The translations under genes were made by a program, and so were the position numbers. Of a stretch of DNA of 15,839 nt, positions 12,590 through 15,839 are shown one piece after another. The DNA comes from JAUIHN01 sp964556075 (GTDB lineage: Bacteria; Patescibacteriota; Saccharimonadia; Saccharimonadales; Saccharimonadaceae). The notes below the pieces were generated by a model. That model worked only from the letters and a program-made list of their open reading frames with translations. It ran no database searches and was not told the DNA's origin. Numbering within the stretch: position 1 is the stretch's first letter; the number at the start of each line of letters is the position of its first letter. The stretch lies in the NCBI GenBank assembly GCA_964556075.1, contig CAZKUV010000016.1, positions 1 through 15,839 of the forward strand, written 5' to 3'.

Positions 12590-13927
12590 CTAATCGAATA
12601 AATCGTCAATTTCGCTTTCACGCTTGATGCGACGATCCTTAACTGTACTTACTATCCGCTCGAAACTTAATACCTTTTCATCCGTAGAAGCAGTAACCTT
12701 GAAAGGATAAAGTCGAGTATTTGCCTCCTCAGCGCCAACAAAAACTATAAATGGAATATCTTTCTTGAGTGCTGTTTTAATCTGCTTATCCGCCTTGCGA
12801 CCAGTAATATCCAATTCCGCCCTCACCCCTTCGGATCGAAGTTCTTTTGCAAGCACGTTCGCCGCCTCACGGCCATCTTCGAGCACTACGATATACACTT
12901 CAGTAGTCGAGTGGAAGACCGGAAGTAATTTATGGCTTTGAAGGAATAACTCCGTAGTAGTTAGACCTGGGGCAAACCCGACAGCGGATATTGGTTCTGC
13001 GCCGAATAATCCAACAAGACCGTCGTATCTACCGCCACCGAATAGCGACCGGTTATTTTCAGGATCCGTGTCGAAGAATTCAAAAACGATGCCTGTATAG
13101 TAATCAAGTCCGCGCATCAAAGTAGCATCGAAAACTGCATTATTAATGCCGTTCTTTTTCAACATACTTAACAATTCACGCACCTCTGTCATTGCGTCGC
13201 TTTCAAGAATTTGTGGAGGTAATTCAGAAACTGACTTGGCAGAAAGTAAAGCTGCGATTTTGGTGAGTCCATCCTGTGCGGCTAGTGGATCAAAAATTGC
13301 TAGCGCCTGTTCACGGAAAGTTGCAGGTTCTATTTTTTTTCTGCGATCGAACAGTTTTATCATTTGCTCTGCCGCAACTGGGTTCAAGCCCAAATAGTTG
13401 CTCATTAGATGGTTGATAACTTTTCTACTATTCACTCTGATAGTAAACATGCTCTCGTTTGCACCAAACGACTTCAGGATGTCACTTCCGAGACTAATTA
13501 TTTCAGCATCGGCAATAATTCCATCAACGCCAAATATATCGACATTTAGTTGCCAGAATTCTCGCTCCCTTCCACGCTGCGGTCTTTCGTATCTCATAAA
13601 ATTGGCTATGCTGTACAGCCTTGCAGGATATGCCATTTCTTGGCGTCTCTGTGCCACTAACCGAGATACCGAAGGGGTCATCTCTGGACGGATAGCCACT
13701 TCCCGACCACCTCGGTCTATAAAAGTATATGTTTGTTCATTCACTATCTCTTGTCCAGATTTGGCAGCATAGAGATCTAAAGGCTCAAGCAACGGAGTAC
13801 CGTATTCTTCATAGCCATATTGTTCAGCGACACGGCGCCAAGTTGAAAAAATATAGTTTTGAACCCGTTTCTCGTGCGGGTAATAATCGCGCGTTCCTTT
13901 ATAGGGTTGCGGAGAAAGAGCGGTCAT
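12590..13927 (-). CDS. hisS: Histidine--tRNA ligase
   Basis: Class II aminoacyl-tRNA synthetase that charges tRNA-His in the cytoplasm. The start at 13927 (MTALSPQPYKGTRDYYP) gives 445 residues, close to the usual 420-450, and matches the family N-terminus; an in-frame ATG at 14002 would add 25 atypical residues. Motifs: motif 2 RYERPQRGREREFWQ (112-126); HisRS-specific RGLDYYTGIVFE (272-283); GGGRYDGL (297-304); anticodon-binding domain (about 342-435). Motif 3 reads GFAPGLTTTEL (317-327), where E. coli has GFAMGLERL, so the usual motif 3 Arg is missing. I think a subset of HisRS enzymes shares this form, but cannot verify. It lacks a Shine-Dalgarno site and has a promoter ending 7 nt before the chosen ATG. 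tig follows after 82 nt. Confidence 0.96.
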   Translation of the reverse strand: MTALSPQPYKGTRDYYPHEKRVQNYIFSTWRRVAEQYGYEEYGTPLLEPLDLYAAKSGQEIVNEQTYTFIDRGGREVAIRPEMTPSVSRLVAQRRQEMAYPARLYSIANFMRYERPQRGREREFWQLNVDIFGVDGIIADAEIISLGSDILKSFGANESMFTIRVNSRKVINHLMSNYLGLNPVAAEQMIKLFDRRKKIEPATFREQALAIFDPLAAQDGLTKIAALLSAKSVSELPPQILESDAMTEVRELLSMLKKNGINNAVFDATLMRGLDYYTGIVFEFFDTDPENNRSLFGGGRYDGLVGLFGAEPISAVGFAPGLTTTELFLQSHKLLPVFHSTTEVYIVVLEDGREAANVLAKELRSEGVRAELDITGRKADKQIKTALKKDIPFIVFVGAEEANTRLYPFKVTASTDEKVLSFERIVSTVKDRRIKRESEIDDLFD

Positions 13928-13934
13928 GGCAGTT

Positions 13935-13963
13935 ATTGTTGCATTTTTCGCTGCATTTTGCAA
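13935..13963 (-). promoter_or_regulatory. hisS promoter, leaderless type
   Basis: TTGCAA (13958-13963; 4/6) lies exactly 17 bp before AACAAT (13935-13940; 4/6), with TGC before the -10. The ATG at 13927 begins 7 nt later. A weaker alternative, TTTACT/TACAGT (14056-14061 and 14034-14039, 16 bp apart), would serve the longer ORF from 14002. Confidence 0.45.
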
Positions 13964-14227
13964 GCTTGAGCGGATTGTGATCGCTTTTTCTTGTCTGGTC
14001 ATAATCTCATTCGCTTTCTATTCATAAACCTTTACTGTATCCTCGTAAAGTGTTTAGTAAAGTCTCACTTACGACAAATTTGTTGCATTGGAAAGTTCCG
14101 ATAAAAAGTATTTATCTCGCAACGCTTAATCGTCGCAACTGTTACCTACCTTCTCAGAAATAGATTACTATTTGTATCTTCCATGTTTCGCCAGCATCGT
14201 ACTTATTTAATCACCTTGAAAAAGACA
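13964..14227. other. Gap between yerC-like gene and hisS promoter
   Basis: About 260 nt without a supported gene, AT-rich compared with its surroundings. It contains a weak alternative hisS promoter and an 8-bp inverted repeat pairing CGCCAGCA (14189-14196) with TGCTGGCG (14240-14247, inside the 3' end of the YerC-like gene). No U-run follows and I see no RNA gene. The only ORFs here are the 25-codon N-terminal extension of hisS and reading frames of about a dozen codons. Confidence 0.5.
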
Positions 14228-14563
14228 TTACTGTGCACGTGCTGGCGGAACGTGGTCGTGAACATGCTTCAAGAGTAATGCAAGGACAGCAGCATACCCG
14301 CCAGTACCGTTTTGCATCCAGCTGCTAATCCTGGCAACTGTACGGCTACTTAGTTTCGTTTTAATTATGATATCTGAGTATTTCTGACCATCTGCCAACA
14401 TTCGAGCAGCTTCTAGTCTTGCGCTAATTTCTTGAATTTCTTTTTCGGTCATAACATCACGGAGAAAGTTTCGCATCAAATCTTCGTCCGTAATAAGGGT
14501 TAATGCCCTCACGAATTCATTGGGTATAGCGTCCTTCCAAATATTTGAGGTTTCTTGCTGCAT
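14228..14563 (-). CDS. YerC/YecD-type TrpR-family DNA-binding protein
   Basis: A 111-residue member of the TrpR-like repressor superfamily, most like the YerC/YecD group of Firmicutes and related bacteria. The pattern is FLRDVMTEKEIQEISARLEA (33-52), then a helix-turn-helix (about 62-84, YSDIIIKTKLSSRTVARISS) and the family's closing NGTGGY (85-90). That part corresponds to the TrpR DNA-reading helices; the tryptophan-binding role of E. coli TrpR is not implied, and the ligand is unknown. The C-terminus (HVHDHVPPARAQ) is His-rich and likely flexible. The gene starts 12 nt after the SpoU gene, with its own promoter inside that gene's 3' end, and no Shine-Dalgarno site. Its target is not evident; neighbouring hisS and methylase suggest a housekeeping or translation-linked setting only by proximity. 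Confidence 0.88.
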   Translation of the reverse strand: MQQETSNIWKDAIPNEFVRALTLITDEDLMRNFLRDVMTEKEIQEISARLEAARMLADGQKYSDIIIKTKLSSRTVARISSWMQNGTGGYAAVLALLLKHVHDHVPPARAQ

Positions 14564-14569
14564 AGAATT

Positions 14570-14598
14570 ACTTTACTACGGTAAAGTTTTGTCGTCAA
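14570..14598 (-). promoter_or_regulatory. Promoter of the YerC-like gene, leaderless type
   Basis: TTGACG (14593-14598; 5/6) lies exactly 17 bp before TAAAGT (14570-14575; 4/6) on the minus strand. The ATG begins 6 nt after the -10. The element is embedded in the last codons and stop of the upstream methylase gene. Confidence 0.5.
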
Positions 14599-15127
14599 AT
14601 TTTTGTAACGTATGCTGCCGTAGCCATGCATACATAACAATCCCGGCCGCAACTCCGACATTTAGGGATCGGGTGCTGCCAAATTGCTCCACCGCGACTA
14701 CTTTACTTGCAATCTGAGCGAGTTCGTCAGATATTCCAGGACCCTCTTGGCCGAAAGTTAACACTGCATTTTTTGGCAAAGCAACAGATTGCAATGGAAT
14801 GCTTCCTTGGATATTATCAACTGCTATAATCGTTCGATTGCGCTCGTTCATTGCGTAGTGGAATTCTGCAACAGACCGCCAGTACTCTATTGTAAGGTAT
14901 TTATCGGTAGCCATTGCGCCTCGTTTATTCCATTGACGCCTGCCGATGACGTGAATACACCGTACCCCAAAAGCATTCGCGCTTCGAACTATTGAACCCA
15001 TATTAAAATCCCGTAAGGTGTTTTCAATAGCTATCTCCAAACCAGTACCCCTCATATCAAGGACATTTACGATCGCCTCGTGCGACCAGCCTTTAAACTC
15101 ATCGATAACATTTCGTCCATCTTCCAT
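14576..15127 (-). CDS. SpoU/TrmH-family RNA 2'-O-methyltransferase
   Basis: A 183-residue SAM-dependent RNA ribose methyltransferase of the knotted SPOUT fold. The three family motifs are clear: motif 1 NTLRDFNMGSIVRSANAFG (36-54) with the catalytic Arg47; motif 2 VLTFGQEGPGIS (122-133); motif 3 VEQFGSTRSLNVGVAAGIVM (146-165), which forms the SAM-binding knot. It is a minimal catalytic-domain protein without the N-terminal L30e-like substrate domain of RlmB. The substrate (tRNA or 23S rRNA) cannot be told from sequence. The ATG at 15127 has no Shine-Dalgarno site; TACACT ends 7 nt upstream. It is first in the minus-strand row and is divergent from the LPNTG-protein gene, 180 bp apart. Confidence 0.95.
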   Translation of the reverse strand: MEDGRNVIDEFKGWSHEAIVNVLDMRGTGLEIAIENTLRDFNMGSIVRSANAFGVRCIHVIGRRQWNKRGAMATDKYLTIEYWRSVAEFHYAMNERNRTIIAVDNIQGSIPLQSVALPKNAVLTFGQEGPGISDELAQIASKVVAVEQFGSTRSLNVGVAAGIVMYAWLRQHTLQKFDDKTLP

Positions 15128-15134
15128 CAGTAAT

Positions 15135-15140
15135 AGTGTA
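15135..15140 (-). promoter_or_regulatory. Possible -10 of the SpoU-family gene
   Basis: TACACT (4/6) ends 7 nt before the ATG, the same spacing as for tig, hisS and clpP. The -35 is poor (TCGGAT at 15158-15163, 17 bp away), so this call rests mainly on the shared spacing. Confidence 0.35.
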
Positions 15141-15180
15141 GCCCATCCTTTGTAGATATCCGAAATATCATTCTACGCTA

Positions 15181-15210
15181 TTGACAGTGCTCTATGTTTT
15201 ATGCTATAGT
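15181..15210 (+). promoter_or_regulatory. Promoter of the LPNTG surface-protein gene
   Basis: Perfect -35 TTGACA (15181-15186), 18 bp spacer, TATAGT (15205-15210; 5/6) preceded by TG at 15202-15203 (extended -10). The predicted start near 15217 gives a leader of about 90 nt that includes the 8-bp palindrome GTCCGGAC (15228-15235). It is the strongest-looking promoter in the window. Confidence 0.75.
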
Positions 15211-15307
15211 ATGCGTTTAGAGCAGCAGTCCGGACGGTTTTTAACAGCCGAGGATGAGCGCTTAGCCCCGCACGTCATTTTTCTGTTTTTATCAGGAGGA
15301 GTATCTC

Positions 15308-15839
15308 ATGATAGGACGGTTCGTGGCGCTGACGATAGCGCTCGCAGTTGCTCAGTACAGCACCGTTTACAATGCTACGGCAAGTGATCGTTCACAAGGG
15401 GTAATTGTAATCGACAATACCCCTTGCTCAGACCCATCCTTGACCGAGCCGTATATCCTGCCGGAAGGTACGTTAGTGTCAATATTCGTGTACCACACCG
15501 AGGAATCATCACAATTAATCGGTATTGGAGAAGACGGCGGAACCAGCTGCTGGGTCGACATCGACACCGTTGAGCACTACTCGATGACAGAGAACCCAGA
15601 AGTCCCACTTCCTCCGATGCCTCCCGGTGCAACACCGGTATCAGAGGGGCAAATCGCACAAAGCAATGAGCTAAGTGACGAGGCACCGAATGTGATTATC
15701 GGTGAAGAGCCGATGATTCCGGAGGTAACAAATGACGCAGCCGAGCCGACGGAAGCCTACACAGAGATAGCTCCTGAAGCTCTTGTAGCGTCTACGGAGA
15801 CACGACACGTGAGTGTGCTCCCGAATACGGGAGTCGGCA
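15308..15839 (+). CDS. Secreted protein with LPXTG-type sorting signal (cut by window edge)
   Basis: Open through the right edge, 177 codons seen. The ATG has AGGAGG (15294-15299) 8 nt upstream. Residues 1 to about 25 are a short signal peptide (Arg4, then a hydrophobic core FVALTIALAVA, likely cleavage after NATA). The mature part starts with a small region containing the only two Cys (Cys41 and Cys83 by my count), possibly a disulfide-bonded domain, then VPLPPMPPGATP and a long acidic, Pro/Glu/Thr/Ala-rich stalk (about 105-168). LPNTG follows at 171-175 (15818-15832), the recognition sequence for sortase. The hydrophobic segment and basic tail expected after it would lie beyond the window. 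It is therefore likely fixed to the peptidoglycan of a monoderm cell. No domain of known function is recognised. Divergent from the SpoU-family gene, with a strong promoter. Confidence 0.85.
   Translation, partial: MIGRFVALTIALAVAQYSTVYNATASDRSQGVIVIDNTPCSDPSLTEPYILPEGTLVSIFVYHTEESSQLIGIGEDGGTSCWVDIDTVEHYSMTENPEVPLPPMPPGATPVSEGQIAQSNELSDEAPNVIIGEEPMIPEVTNDAAEPTEAYTEIAPEALVASTETRHVSVLPNTGVG

Noticed and set aside
13928..14002. 25-residue N-terminal extension of HisRS
   Set aside because: No ribosome site, atypical residues, and a promoter-like element directly before the ATG at 13927. Kept as an alternative only.
15155..15169. Inverted repeat GATATCCGAAATATC between spoU and the surface-protein gene
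   Set aside because: Only 5-bp arms in AT-rich DNA; not distinguishable from chance.
15181..15387. Plus-strand 68-codon frame starting at the -35 of the surface-protein promoter
   Set aside because: It covers the promoter and ribosome site and is out of frame with the better supported secreted protein.
15375..15686. Minus-strand 103-codon frame opposite the surface-protein gene
   Set aside because: Antisense shadow; no ribosome site or family match.
1..15839. CRISPR array, tRNA, rRNA, insertion sequence or attachment site
   Set aside because: No regularly spaced repeats, cloverleaf, rRNA-like segments, transposase or terminal repeats were found by reading.

Overview
The window is a compact bacterial housekeeping segment of moderate GC. 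It most likely comes from a Patescibacteria/CPR genome, with Candidatus Saccharibacteria (TM7) as best guess. Grounds: a small streamlined layout, short non-coding gaps, an RNA polymerase of Gram-positive/actinobacterial type (an actinobacterial-like coiled-coil insert in beta', no proteobacterial beta inserts), a 137-residue S12 of Gram-positive length, a YerC/YecD-type TrpR relative beside a SpoU methylase and hisS, and an LPXTG-type wall-anchored protein. No rRNA gene is present, so the assignment is inference.

Layout: nearly all recognisable genes lie on the minus strand. In minus-strand transcription order from the right edge they are: SpoU-family methyltransferase, YerC-like regulator, hisS, tig, clpP, then after a gap rpoB-rpoC, rpsL-rpsG, and the start of fusA (cut by the left edge). 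Three plus-strand genes stand apart: an orphan at 451-954 between rpsG and fusA, an orphan at 9836-10471 between clpP and rpoB, and a secreted LPNTG protein from 15308 cut by the right edge.

How it works together: rpoB-rpoC and rpsL-rpsG are tightly coupled pairs (1-nt gap and 1-nt overlap) with Shine-Dalgarno sites, each behind its own promoter and a leader of about 120-230 nt. The str-type order rpoBC-rpsL-rpsG-fusA is kept but is interrupted by a convergent orphan gene and a bidirectional terminator, so fusA has to start from its own promoter. By contrast the minus-strand genes spoU, yerC, hisS, tig and clpP have no Shine-Dalgarno site and a -10-like hexamer 6-7 nt before the ATG, which predicts leaderless mRNAs.

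Most notable points: RNA polymerase carries conservative changes at almost invariant active-centre positions (NADYDGD instead of NADFDGD, Leu-Lys in the trigger loop, His to Arg in the bridge helix, Asp for the beta Glu813 equivalent) and beta' has lost the cysteines of both zinc sites. S12 has Pro at the Lys87 position linked to streptomycin. HisRS lacks the motif 3 arginine. I found no CRISPR array, tRNA, rRNA or insertion sequence. I did not find a convincing new multi-gene system; the main candidates for novelty are the two orphan genes, the leaderless class and the altered polymerase.
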